Below are positions 33,201 through 43,044 of a stretch of 64,000 nucleotides of DNA, in pieces (the first letter of the stretch is position 1; each line of letters starts with the position of its first letter). The DNA lies in assembly GCA_014529385.2 (NCBI GenBank), contig CM043965.1, positions 11,210,412 through 11,274,411 of the forward strand, in the 5' to 3' direction. Both the position numbers and the translations under genes were made by a program. Below the pieces are notes generated by a model. That model was not told the DNA's origin. It made no database searches and worked only from the letters and a program-made list of their open reading frames with translations. This stretch comes from Adiantum capillus-veneris (lineage: Eukaryota; Streptophyta; Polypodiopsida; Polypodiales; Pteridaceae).

Positions 33201-33298
33201 GGCTACAGGTTGGCTACAGGTTGAAGAAGTATATTGCAAGGTTGATGACTGTGATTGAGGAAGAGACTTATTTTGAAGAATTTACTGATCGAAGATGA
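30251..33298 (+). CDS. G4 pol: RT, RNase H, archaeal-type RNase H, integrase (1015 codons), RT active site lost
   Basis: RT about residues 10-240: KKDGKWRICVDF at 39-50, first catalytic Asp D84 (CDGFSGYF), LPFGLINGC, and the motif that should be Y/F-x-D-D reads LIDKF at 146-150, so the second Asp is Lys149 (AAA at 30695). RNase H about 285-410 reads FYVNPSVGEDAIGAM where Asp-Ala-Ser is usual. A second RNase H of archaeal type is at about 434-555: FFDGS (D439), NNEAEY (E477, E479), GDALLVV (D503), RSQNEEA. Integrase: zinc ligands H644, H651, C682, C685; D713 (GIDAIGP), D773 (SDKGPGF), E809 (NGMNEMFNGEL). The C-terminal tail has VLRYNSNLDRTFQKKFQIKWKGPF and YRLKKYIARL. Uninterrupted frame but no active polymerase as encoded. 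Confidence 0.95.
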   Translation: MGHVQLSALKEEVDKLLEAGFICLVNTAEWVSPVVITPKKDGKWRICVDFKPLNASMKRDPYPLPFIDDILDSIARHERYSVCDGFSGYFQLTLALEDLNKTTFITPWGCFCYCVLPFGLINGCAWYQKRVNKVFSPFLGKFVKDLIDKFCVYSSRKDHCAKLGMALKQYDESGGQLNPKKCHLAQPRVKFLGHMISENGIEADSDKVKALVLLPSPKDTKKLYTFIQKVKYMARFIPLSSQLLYPLQQVARLDPLQWKDECEEAFQGIKEVLGSLPTMQAPNWDNDFYVNPSVGEDAIGAMLLQRGSNSHYMKPIYCASRVKQEVERGYTEVELIMVSVIYACRRFSHYLLRKPFTFLTSYTLLPQLVNSPTLSKRLMKWIVELQEFQFSFLVEEITRATLSDLLTYKESPLLLKEDAVKKQHMEAPDIDNAYLLFFDGSYRKAHGEALGGVLVYDPQCALVTKRSLKLTAQSNNEAEYATLEKGINLCLELGIRRVRVRGDALLVVKQFLGVWKSNNPRLKNMCFQVKNLLKHFEASWSLRHVDRSQNEEARGAVQASIGKLYVIRDDSPLYLGREALEREEEFLQTGMLPSELEKPKKYAFLRRAKRYVLLGDSLYMKGADLVMRKVPWKEEIYKILEENHEGSCGGHFASKITFHKVLQEGYVWPSVQCDVHHWCKSCKECQSMENRVLKSEIRGTIVAYDVFEKWGIDAIGPLPMTARGKCYILTAVDYLSRWAEAKAVKHITSKDVSSFIYEDIFYKFGMPLELLSDKGPGFRGELVDYLCEKLHVHRRFTTPYYPQCNGMNEMFNGELIRMLTKMTRNNVKTWDLELPCALWAYRTAIKSGSTDFSPFHLVFGKEALLPIEVEIPALKMMLKLEEEPNDAFKERLLYLQCVQLDRLLVFEHYEQVLKKNQAKANEKVKDKDIKKGDMVLRYNSNLDRTFQKKFQIKWKGPFLVVNRFPNGTYQLADLMVPHISTCEWLQVGYRLKKYIARLMTVIEEETYFEEFTDRR

Positions 33299-33383
33299 AG
33301 TGAAGACTCTCTCATGTGGTTTACAGGATCTCTTTTGTGCTGCTGATCATGAATGATCTAGCAGGCTCGGGTGTGGCAAACTA

Positions 33384-34243
33384 TATTGGGCGCATTTCTG
33401 ACACCCCATTTTTTGTAGATTTGTACATATGGACATGACTCCCGATGTAAAAAGGGCATGTGGGATTTCTTTTTGTGGGTTTTTAGCTTGCTTTAGCAAG
33501 CACATGTACATGCACTGCAAGTCGCTAGTCTAGTGATAGCTGTCGGGCTACTGTAAGTGCCAGTGAGTGAGTTTTTTGAAGTGAGCCTTGTATATAACTT
33601 AAAATCATGTGAAAACTTAAAAAATTTCAGCCAAACATCAGAAATTTGTAAGTTTTAGCTAGTTGTGTCTCCTTGGTGCTCTTGGATGCATTTTTTTGCC
33701 CCGACTAGCCTTCTCTAGGTGAAGTCGTGTTGGGACAGCTTTCTGTTCGCGTCAATTTTGCTCATGGAGGCACATGGAATAAATTTTGGTCATCTTCATC
33801 TTTCTCGCGAGTCATTTTTCAATATTTTTTTCAAGCTTTAAAGTGCCCCAATTGGAGTTGTGCTCTTCAAGTTACAACTAGTTCTCTGCAGGGTTATGGC
33901 TATGGTAGCCTAGTGGCAAATTGTGTGTAGACAGATTCGGAGGGCATGTATCTATGAATTGTGGAATTGATGTTGAAGTTATGGGTTTGTGATGTTTGAT
34001 TGTGAAAGGAGAGGCTCTTGTCTTCATCTGCATTGGTCGGCGTGTGCTGTAAATCCGTGCTTTGACAGGGTTTTGCTCATATGTGACATAGTCTCTTGGA
34101 TGGGCGACGGCTAGTAAATTCCCAAGGGGACTACTCTTATTGGACTTGTGGTGTTTCAAAGGGATTTTAAAAATATTTTGGTGTTGTTGTCGCTCTTGGG
34201 TGACATCGCTATAGAGGTGTTTCAGTTTGCTTGTTTCCCAACA
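33384..34243 (+). repeat. G4 3' LTR (860 bp)
   Basis: Starts TATTGGGCGC (TG changed to TA) and ends GTTTCCCAACA. Aligns end to end with 27113-27985, with a few small indels near its 3' part. Preceded by GGCTCGGGTGTGGCAAACTA, the degenerate PPT position (compare G6, 50391-50422). Confidence 0.93.
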
Positions 34244-34294
34244 AGGACAAGTCAATCTAAGGTGAGTACTCTATCCAAGGCTTCATAAGTCTAT

Positions 34295-35850
34295 ATGAAC
34301 CTTAGATCCAGTCATGTAATAGGAAATCAAGGCCTATTTCGAGAAAACACCAGTAGAGTATCCATTGAAGAAAGTGTGAATCAAGGAAATTCCTTGCACA
34401 CAATTCCTAAAGAAGTCTCAGACACTTTTTCAGATTCAACATCCGAAATGTCTTCTTACTCGACTCACTCGGGAATCGGAACGACAATGCACTATAAGCA
34501 TATACTCTCTTTTTACAAGACTAATCGTCATGGAGCCCAGGTTTACTTGGACCCTAACGAAGAGTATGCTATTCGCATTGATGACCATGGTATTGAGTTC
34601 GAAGAAGAAGTTAGGGCAAACAAACAAGGAAAAATGTACATGGATCGAAATGGAACTCAATATGTACAAGTTGAAAATCTTGATGTGGTAGACAAATGGG
34701 AATTAGAAGTAAACACTATAATCTCGGATATGTCAGCAAAAGAAGGACCACCAACTTTGGAATTCGAGGGATACGATCAAGTACACTTGAAGCCTTTGAA
34801 ACGGATTAGTACGGATAATCCTAGGATCGGAGTCTATTGTTGGGAAGATAGAAACATAAAAGATCTTTTGTCAACTTCTCATGCTAGACCAGGACAATTA
34901 ATGGCCATGAAGATCATCTATATCTTCAAAATCAAAGATAAGGGATTTGTGGATCTACCAACTTACTTGTTTAGGGATTGTTATAGCAACAATTTTGCTA
35001 TGATGACTTCTGAGGAGGTAGAACAAAACAAATACCAGGGGTACTCCATACGGGATTGGATATTGGGTCAAGGACTAGAAACCACTCCAAGAGACGAACA
35101 TTGTGAGAGATCATCTATGAGTAATGTGAAGAAACCCGAAACCACCTCATCACATAGAAAAACGAGTGACACTAAGGCCAGTCCAGGGCTACATGAGTCA
35201 CTATTTCCGATAGACTGGTTTGAAGGACTCGAAACAGAACCAACTCCTAGAAGAATTGGAGTTGAACCGAATAGACGTGTCAGACCAGCTGATTTTCAAA
35301 AATGGGTCAGAAAATACAGTGGGACAGGGGATCCATATGACCACTTAGCAAGCTTTAAGAAAGTGCTAAGAGTAGAGCGTATATTCAATTTCCATACTTA
35401 ATTTGAGGGGTTCGGAATGACATTAGAAGAAAAATCTTTGACATGGTTCGAAAACATTCCACCAAGGTCAATCATGGATTTGAATACATTAGCTCAAGTA
35501 TTTGTAGCTTCTTGTTTTAAAACGGGGATTAAACATAATACGGTAGCTCAAATCTAAAGCTTTAAACAAAAACATGGTGAGTCTGTTAGGGATTGTGCAA
35601 CTCGAATGAAACAATACATTGCCAGATGCCCAGAGATGGAGATACCTATAGAGGAGCGACTTGTATCATTGTTTCTGGAGGGACTGTTAAACAAAGAACT
35701 TCATGCTATACTCTATAGTTAAAAGCATACAACCCTAGAGGCATGTGTGTCTGATGCTATCAACGTAGGAGACAATTGTGAGATCTTTAATAAAGAAGAT
35801 GTCCTAAGGATAATCAAAGTGAGAAGATTGCATCCACAAAACCAATACAA
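34295..35850 (+). pseudogene. G3 gag (first frame 34295-35401, then two more stops)
   Basis: A 368-codon frame starts MNLRSSHVIGNQGLFREN and ends just inside the gag core (WVRKYSGTGDPYDHLASFKKVLRVERI). In the same frame past the stop, reading continues FGMTLEEKSLTWFENIPPRSIMDL, LAQVFVASCF, SVRDCATRMKQYIARCPEMEIPIEERLVSLFLEGLL and LEACVSDAINVGD, the standard retrotransposon gag fold, interrupted by stops near 35556 and 35721. The long N-terminal extension of about 300 residues before the gag core has no motif I know. Confidence 0.85.
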
Positions 35851-36701
35851 GTGGGAACGGCTGTTGCGGCACCACTCTCAGCTATAGAAGATATGCTAAA
35901 AAGGATGAATGACATGATGAACAATATGCAAAAAACACCTATGAGAGGACCAGGACAGGGGATATCCCCACAAGGACAACCAAATAGACCACAAAAATGG
36001 TGTGAAATAGAGGATAAATGGACCAACCAGGAGACCCACGAGTGCTACTTCAGACCAAAGTATGATGGGAATGTTCAGTACGTGCCCATGAGGCCCCAAG
36101 GACAACCCATGTACAGATATCAGCCTAATATGGCTCAAGTTCAAAGACCACCAATGCTTATGGAGAGACCTCGGCCTATGTTGGGACAACAACCTCCTTA
36201 CCGAGGACATAATGCGGTGCCTGTAAAGTACCTGCACTTAGAAGGAGTCATAGATGAACAAGTAATAGTGCCTGTTACACCCTATGCAGAGCCTAGTCCA
36301 TCTATAGTAATGGTAGAGGGAGATTGGTATAGTCCACACCCACCACCAATGGAGGAAACCATGACTTATGCTCCACCAGAGCTCGCACCAATGTATTATG
36401 TAGCTAATCAAGGTGTCAGACCTCCCATGGGAAGACCCATGATGAAGCCCATAACAGGAAACTGTCATAACTGTGGTGTTGATGACCACTGGAAGAACGA
36501 ATGTCTAGAGCCAGACAAAACCTCAAACCAATTGAAGCCTATTGCATACAATGTTGCAAAAAGGGAGGACACTTTCCAGAAGATTGTCCTAAGAATCCTT
36601 TGAACAAGGGAAAAATTATAGTCAACGTAGTCCAAGTGATGCCTAGTTTCTCATCAGAGAGCGAACCGATTGTTCCAATCAAGGTAATCACTAGAGCCTA
36701 G
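35851..36701 (+). pseudogene. G3 gag C-part: proline-rich region and two CCHC knuckles
   Basis: Frame 35851-36603 is Pro/Met/Gln-rich (RPQKWCEIEDKWTNQ, QYVPMRPQGQPMYRYQPN) and ends with knuckle 1, C-HN-C-GVDD-H-WKNE-C, near 36463-36504. The next frame, 36501-36701, carries knuckle 2, C-IQ-C-CKKGG-H-FPED-C, near 36543-36585. Two tandem knuckles across a frame change suggest one original nucleocapsid with a later indel between them. The same Pro-rich region is found decayed on the minus strand in G5. Confidence 0.82.
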
Positions 36702-36734
36702 GCAAAGAAAAAGAAACACAATTCGTCTGATAAT

Positions 36735-37774
36735 TTGGAGAAGACAAAAGTTTCTTCTCAAAGAATCAAAAGGAGCAGAAGCAAAAGATATAAGATAAGA
36801 AAACAAAAACAACGGGTTGAAAATAAAGAGAAAGAAAAAATTCTAGCCCAGGACAAGTTGAAAGAAACTGACAGCGAATTCAAGGAAACAACCGTGAAAT
36901 CTGGAGGATCCATTCTGGTTGAAAAAACATTTGAGCCTATCAATGTCGCCTTGGAAGCCTACCAAGCAGGACTTGAAGCAGGCCAAAACATGGAAAACAA
37001 ATGGAAAAACTATCCATCTCCAGACATGGAAGTAGCTAAGCTAGAAGCTTATCAAAATTTGGTAAGAATCACGCAGGAAATGCTGGATAAACAGAAACCC
37101 AAGCTTGAAAGTATTGCAAAACTGAAAGAGCTTGCGGTAGAAGAAATGAAATCAAAATCTGATTTGGTGGCCGAACCCCACCTTGAAACAAATGAACCAG
37201 AGCTCATAGTCCCGGACAGTGAAGATGCCTTAGACGGAATTCCATTCATAGAGGAAGATTGGCCAGGACACTTATGGGAAAAGGTAAGGGAGATCAATGA
37301 TGGGAGCCTAACTTTAAAGTCTGCTTCTATAGAGGAAGTCTGGTTGGATAACCTACCATCTGATATAAACATGGATATACAATCCTTGTATGGGGATTTC
37401 GGATCGGAGGCTTCAGAGTATCTAAACCGATGACATTAAAAACATTACCTTCTTACTTGGGAGATAACAAAGATGAATCTATCATTTGCAAAACCACTCA
37501 AGTCAAAAGAGCCAAACAAACCCTAGAAGTAGACAACATTTATTCAAACATGTCCACACCTATCCAATGCACACTTACTATGGGAGAACTGTTGAAACTC
37601 AGGCCATACTTATGGAATGATTTACAAAAAACCCTAGAGAAGGTGGGTATAACGGGGTTAAGAATCTGGGAAACTCAAAAAATGAAACAGAAAACAAAGA
37701 GATTTGATCAGTTCCTACGAACAAGGTCGGAGGATATTATGAAGGTGAAGAAGGAAACACCACCCTCCCAGTGA
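36735..37774 (+). pseudogene. G3 Lys/Glu-rich linker frames between nucleocapsid and protease
   Basis: 36735-37433 is a highly charged frame (SKRYKIRKQKQRVENKEKEK) with heptad-like Glu/Lys content and a segment VALEAYQAGLEAGQNMENKW. It continues the nucleocapsid frame after a single TAG at 36699. 37430-37774 is the next frame, ending FDQFLRTRSEDIMKVKK just before the protease. No enzyme domain. It looks like the spacer part of a Tat/Athila gag-pol. Confidence 0.65.
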
Positions 37775-38586
37775 AATATAATGACATTGCAACCATGGCA
37801 ATACTGGATAGTGGAGCAGGCATAGCCATAGACACTAAAGCAGTATGGGAATCCTGGGGACAGCTAGTCATTAGACAAACACGAATGAAATTGCAGTTGG
37901 CTGATGGACACATTGAAAGACCACTAGGGATACTAGAAAAAGTGATAGTCAACTCCTGTGGAATTGAATATCAACACACTTTTGCCATAGTAGACTTTGG
38001 GAAAAAATTCAACTATGAAATCATATTGGGAAGACCTTTCATGCGACAAGTACAGCTTATCCAAGATTGGGGAAATGACTATCTGTACTTGAAGCAGGTG
38101 GGATCTATAACAAGAGTCAATCTAAAAGACCACACCTATAGAGATGTCTTGAAAAAACCCATCCAAGAGTTTGATTCAGTCTCTTCGGCTGAAACTAAAC
38201 TTCCATCTTGGCTAAACAAAGACACTCCTATTTGGATGTGCGGAGCTTCAGAAAATGGAAGCTTGAGACGGAAAGAATGTATCCTAGAAAGGGACTGTAC
38301 AGACGAAGCCTACATACCAGAACCCTTTCCAGAACATTTATTCAAACCATTCGAGTGGACTCAAATTTTAGTGACAATGGATGTATGCGTGAATATGTCT
38401 ATGCCTACTCAATTTTGCAATGAGGATGGCTACGATATAATTCCCATCCAAATGATGTCAGTTCTTAACATTGAAAACAAGGATGAGGAAACAAAGGACT
38501 TGATGAAAGATCAACAAGTCTTTTTGACCTCTATTACGATGCAACTGATGAGTTGGATGAACACTCAGCTACTTCAGAAGATTTGA
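37771..38586 (+). pseudogene. G3 aspartic protease (271 codons)
   Basis: ATMAILDSGAGIAIDTKAVWESWG is a retropepsin active site with intact Asp-Ser-Gly-Ala. MKLQLADGHIERPLGILEKVIVNSCGIEYQHTFAIVDF and IILGRPFMRQVQLIQDWGNDYLYL complete the fold. Downstream the frame carries an acidic linker and stops at 38586. 38553-38903 continues in another frame with Arg/Lys-rich text. RT should follow, but sequence jumps to an LTR remnant. The protease itself looks intact. Confidence 0.85.
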
Positions 38587-38869
38587 GATCCGAAAAAGAA
38601 CATACGAGGGCTCAATTACTCTTAAGGGGAAGGGAGGAAAAGTTTTTTGACTTTCCAAACCAGAAATCAAGAAGACAAAAATGGTATAGAAGAAAGAGGG
38701 ACACTAAAATTGTGAAAACACGACCTCTGCCATCAGTCTCCAGTAAAACACAATTCCTGATACAGATAGATGCCAATGATTGTGTCAAGGAGACTCAAAA
38801 ATGTCTCAGACGGAGAAAAATAAGGAAGGGTGCTCACGAAGAACATCAGGATAAAAAACCACTCATGAC

Positions 38870-38930
38870 GCATGTGTGTTTAGGTCTTGTAAACTTGGCC
38901 TAGAAGTTTCGCTATGTTTGGATGTCATTT
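38870..38930 (+). repeat. G3 3' LTR remnant, 61 bp
   Basis: GCATGTGTGTTTAGGTCTTG... matches 24897-24957 of the 5' LTR with about 8 differences. Homology ends abruptly on both sides. Confidence 0.85.
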
Positions 38931-39545
38931 GATGTTGTAACGGATGTGATTTTCTTGCCACATGAAAATGGAAAGGCTGAAGCTACAAATAAAACCTTAT
39001 ACACTGTATTGACCAAAATAGTATCTCATTCAAAGATAGATTGGATTCAAAAGTTTCACTCTACACTGTGGGCTTATATGATAGCTTATAAGACATCTAT
39101 TGGAACAACATTGGTATAACATGGTGTTTGGTCTTCAAACTATCTTGCCCATGGAGTTTTAATCCCAACTCTAAGGGTAGCTAAGAAACTAGAATGGACA
39201 AGCCATGAATTGTCTTCAAGAATAGATGTTCTTGAAAAGCTAGATGATCTCCGCTTAAAAGCTGTAACTTCTATCTACGCTAAGAAAAGAAAACAAAAGG
39301 ATTTTTTTTATAAGCATTTATGTTCAAAAGAATTTAAAACAGGAGATTGTGTCCTGGTTTATACATTAAAATAACATGCCAAGAAACTCAAAAAGCAAGG
39401 GATGGGACCCTTTGTGATCAAAGATCTATGACTAAGTGGGGCTGTCAAGCTGGCTACATAAGATGGTGAAGAGATTATAAAATTAAGCTTGTTGATTCAT
39501 TCTAGTATGTATCTCAAAGATAATCTACTTTTATTTTACCATTAG
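38931..39545 (+). pseudogene. G2 right part: integrase C-half
   Basis: LPHENGKAEATNKTLYTVLTKIVSHSKIDWIQKFHSTLWAYMIAYKTSIGTT carries the third integrase catalytic residue (Glu in KAEATN). Then, with frame changes, LIPTLRVAKKLEWTSHELSSRIDVLEKLDDLRLKAV, FKTGDCVLVYTLK, KKQGMGPFVIKDL and SGAVKLAT follow, the standard C-terminal part. It continues 22830-24270; about 20 residues around the G3 site are missing. Confidence 0.9.
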
Positions 39546-40460
39546 AAAGTATTATGGGTAAAGGTGTCAATAGCTATGCCTCTTTAACTTGGGAGAAAAA
39601 AACATTGCTTCTTTCTTTCTACTATCCCATTATCATCCCACACTCTATCTAGATCCTATAGCCTGTGTGATTTCCAATAAATACATTTTCTATGTATTTT
39701 ATATATTTTTCTCATATTCCTTTTTGATAGCAGCTAGGAAGGTATCAAATCCTAGTGGGACACGAGCTTACATAATTTTTAAAGATGCACCTATTCTTAA
39801 TGAATTATTGAAAGGATGTTTACAAAAACTTATGAAGAAGAAATGTCATGCTTTCATATTCCATGAGGTGCCCATTGGAATTAAATGGAAATCTAGGCTA
39901 AGGGGACCATAAGTAGACTTTTGCTGCTAGAAAGATACGCTATTTTGATGATTGTTTTACACATGGTTCCAATCCAAATTGGAGAAAGTATATAAAATAG
40001 GGTTATAGCTCATAAGTTGTCTTTTTGTCCCTATTTTTATTTTTTTATTTGGAGCTACGATTGAGGAGATATGCTCAAAATGATGGACCCCAGTCTGCCC
40101 ACATCATGCAAGGACTCACCATTTCAAACTTTTCCAGCTTCTTTTCACACTGCATCCTCTCTTTCTTGTGTAACCCTTGGGGGTTCCCTTCTCCTATAAA
40201 AGGGGGCCTCTTCTTCCTTGAAAACCATTCATTAGAGAGTGAGAGGATTAATTTCTAGTTGTACTTAGCCATAAGCCTAAGCTAAGCCTACATTTGATCC
40301 TTGAGGAAGACTAGCCAATCTTGTAAGCACTCCTTTAAAGATCAACTTTAATCAAAGAAGGATTTGAACTTGGTGCATCAATCAGGTCTTTAAGTCTTCC
40401 CTCTCCTTCTCTCCCCATCAAATTGGTAAAAACTCCCGAAGGGTTTATCAAATAAGCTGT
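39546..40460 (+). repeat. Putative G2 3' LTR region with TATA box
   Basis: Non-coding sequence following the G2 integrase. CTCCTATAAAAGGGGGCC at 40191-40208, then a 5'-leader-like stretch, resembles an LTR promoter. No partner LTR in the window, so ends are undefined. Confidence 0.4.
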
Positions 40461-40900
40461 GTTTTGCCTTGTGGTTTTGTTGGTATCTTGCTGTTTTGTT
40501 TTTCATCTCTAACTCAATCTACATCTCTATCTCTATCTCCAAATCTATTCCCTAACCAAGCTAGTATCCACTTTTAATTCTATACCCACCCTTACCTCTA
40601 TTTATTTGTCTACTTCTATCTCTATCCCTATCTCAATCTCTCTTGTGTCCTAATTGTTGAAGGCATTCAAACTACAACACTCTGCCAAAGCTATGATCAA
40701 CCTTCTTGGAGAGATATTCTAATGCACAAGGTGAGTAGCCATATATTTACACTCTCACAAATCTCTCTCACTCTTAGAATCTCATTCTCTCTATGAACTC
40801 TAGGTTCTCCTTGCTATAGGTACATCTCTCCCCACAGTATCCTTCTTGCCTACGAGCAAGAATAGGGCTTGGGAGAGAAGATTCTCTTCTCTTCACTTCT
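40461..40900. other. Pyrimidine-rich degenerate simple repeats
   Basis: About 40505-40645 is dominated by imperfect (TCTATCTC)n-type units (CTACATCTCTATCTCTATCT and variants). No coding content. Confidence 0.6.
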
Positions 40901-43030
40901 CTCACATCTACATTTTGAACACATACTAGAAATATTCCAAATGAATAACTCACCTGATGTGAATTTCTTTCGCTTCCACTTTGTGCCATGTAAAATAGGG
41001 CAAAGTTCTCAAAGATTGGGGTTTTTCACCAAAGAACTTACAGATCTTTTATCCCCCAAATATGAGTGAATATCTAGATTTTCTTGAGATCTTGCCTCAA
41101 ATTCCTCAATAGGAGAAAGAAATTCATCCCTCCCTTTACTGGTCTAGTTAACTCTCTGACTTAGCTCGTTTGCTTCTTGTATTTGTTTCCAAAGTTCATC
41201 TAATCTATCTTGATAGGATGGAAACCATCAGATGCTTGATTTGTGGTATTTATCACTACTCATGGCTTTTCAACTAACTTCACGGGTTCTAATTTAGCTT
41301 TGGGAATCTTAGTTATCTTTCCAAGCTCGTGTCATGGTGGGACCACTAGTGTTGGAGCTAGAACCCCTATCCAACCATTTGGTTTTCTTATACATGGCTC
41401 TAAGAAATATTGGGCTATTTGGATCATCTTCTAACACATCTCCTATCTTTGCTTTTCTAACTTAGTGAATGGTTGTGTCATCCATATTTGTTCTTGAGTT
41501 TGGTTATTCTTAAGTTGTGGATCATAAGTGCGTCTAGAGGTTCTTTCACTTTTTCAACTAGTACAAATGCTCTCGATCCTGCACTTTTTGGTTCCTCGTT
41601 CTTCTCCGGCTCTATGACTTTTGGGATCTCCAACCTAGGACTAGTTTGATTCTCAAATATTTATAATATGTCCCTGTTTGTTTTAGCACCTCAGCTAGGA
41701 CTCTCTATTCACATTCCTTCCTAGATTTCATACGTGATTTCCTAGCCTTCCAAGTGTTTTGTTGACCTTTTTGTTCAAGACTAGTCACATCTGGTCTAGG
41801 GTTCTTCCATTTCTTTTTGAGATTGCACTTTGGTGAAAAATTGTAAAGGTATCATCGTTTCATTTTCAAAACCACCACTTGACGGGATTGCCTCTAATAT
41901 GTTCAATGTTGCTTTCATTGTTTTATTTGGTTTTTTTGGGAAACATTAATCAAATGAGTTATGCCATAATTTGGATAGTATACATTCACTCTAATGATCT
42001 CCATATGAGTACAGTATTTCATAAGGTGGTCACTACCACACTTGTAGCATAGTCCTAATGGTTGTCCTCGACGGTGCACTATGTAATCATGTCAATGTAT
42101 AATGTGACTCCCCGAACGCATGCTATAGGGCAGTACCAAATGGTAAACCCCCTGAGTGGTTGTCGAGGAGCTCCTGGAGTTTCTCTCTACTGCTGATAGG
42201 TAGGCGTTTGTCCTACTAAGCCACCATGGACTATGAAAAATAATGTTCTCTCATCTAAGCTGTATCTACCTTCTCCTACAACATGAGTTGTTGTTGGTGG
42301 TCCAACATTCCTAATCATGCTCCATGGTTCTGGCACTTTTGTCTCTTTGGGTGGATGGTATGTTGAGCTAACCATATATCCATTCGGCTCTTCCTAATAT
42401 GCGGGCACAGACACTAAGGATTGTTCCTCCCGTTCTTCTACCGTGGGTGCATACGTAATGCCTACTGGTCTTGCTCCTGGGAGAGGTGGTGGTTGTCCCA
42501 AAACTAGTTGCAGCCGTTCAACCCCTATTGGACCTGGTAAATTACCTGTTGTATACCTAGGCATCGGTGGTACTTGAGGAGGTGCTACTTGGGCTGGTGG
42601 GACATATTGTCACTCTCTCACATATCCCTTGTTGTAGTAACACTCTTCCAACAGATGATATGTCCATTTTTTTGTTTCTTGGCAAACCACTTAGATTGCT
42701 TAGTAAATGGGCTTATCCTTTTGAGCACTTCTTCAATAATTTTCTATTGACTTACAATTGCCTCTCTCTTCTGTGTTGATTTTGTGGACTTAGTTCCGCT
42801 ACGTTGTGATGAAAAATCATCATATAAGTCTTATGATAGTCACCCTTCTTGTAGAAAACACAATTGTCTACTCGGTATATGGCTTATTTGGTCAACTCAT
42901 TTAGGGTTGATCTCTTTTCCATAGGCAGATCCTCCTAAAGGTCCACATTGTTGAGTCCTTGGATGAATATCAACATGAGTATGGACTGCATTGGTAACTC
43001 TTTCATAGGGTAAAATTTTACGTATCTCTT
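40900..43030 (-). pseudogene. G5: decayed minus-strand relative of G3 gag/linker
   Basis: Minus-strand translation from about 42660 downward gives CYYNKGYVRE, QYVPPAQVAPPQVPPMPRYTTG, LQLVLGQPPPLPGARPVGITYAPTVEE and EEPNGYMVSSTYHPPKE. This parallels G3 CYFRPKYDGNVQYVPMRPQ..., LGQQPPYRG and VEGDWYSPHPPP. A knuckle follows near 42025-42060: C-YK-C-GSD-H-LMKY-C, one residue short of consensus. Then PKKPNKTMKATLNILEAIPSS parallels G3 PKNPLNKGKIIVNVVQVMPSF. Stops are frequent. The left limit is uncertain. Confidence 0.75.
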
Positions 43031-43044
43031 CAATTTGATAACCA

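Larger units (their letters stand above)
27113..34243 (+). mobile_element. G4: 7.1-kb Tat-lineage gypsy element with both LTRs, nested in G3
   Basis: Order: 5' LTR, PBS candidate, gag with CCHC, protease, RT, RNase H, second (archaeal-type) RNase H, integrase, 3' LTR. The dual RNase H assigns it to the Tat lineage. LTR identity is roughly 95 percent by eye over the first 84 bases. Three lesions break gag-pol (stop at 29514, frame change near 29890, stop at 30194) and the RT active site is mutated. No target duplication was seen: flanks are GACGA and AGGAC. Confidence 0.93.
24271..38930 (+). mobile_element. G3: Tat/Athila-like gypsy element inserted in G2 and itself split by G4
   Basis: It has a 5' LTR at 24271-25173, a tRNA-Asp-type PBS and a long repeat-bearing leader to 27112. 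G4 then interrupts it, and it resumes at 34244 with gag, CCHC and protease frames to about 38900. The 3' LTR is reduced to a 61-bp remnant, and no RT, RNase H or integrase is present, so most of pol and the 3' LTR were deleted. The G2 integrase resumes right after. The tRNA-Asp PBS is the established hallmark of Athila and Tat lineages. Confidence 0.88.

Noticed and set aside
27108-34248. Target-site duplication for G4
   Set aside because: Flanking pentamers GACGA and AGGAC do not match. Shifting the ends by one or two bases does not help.
37430-37433. ATGA overlap of two frames suggesting translational coupling
   Set aside because: These are pieces of a decayed retroelement gag-pol in a eukaryote. 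Frame overlap is explained by indels.
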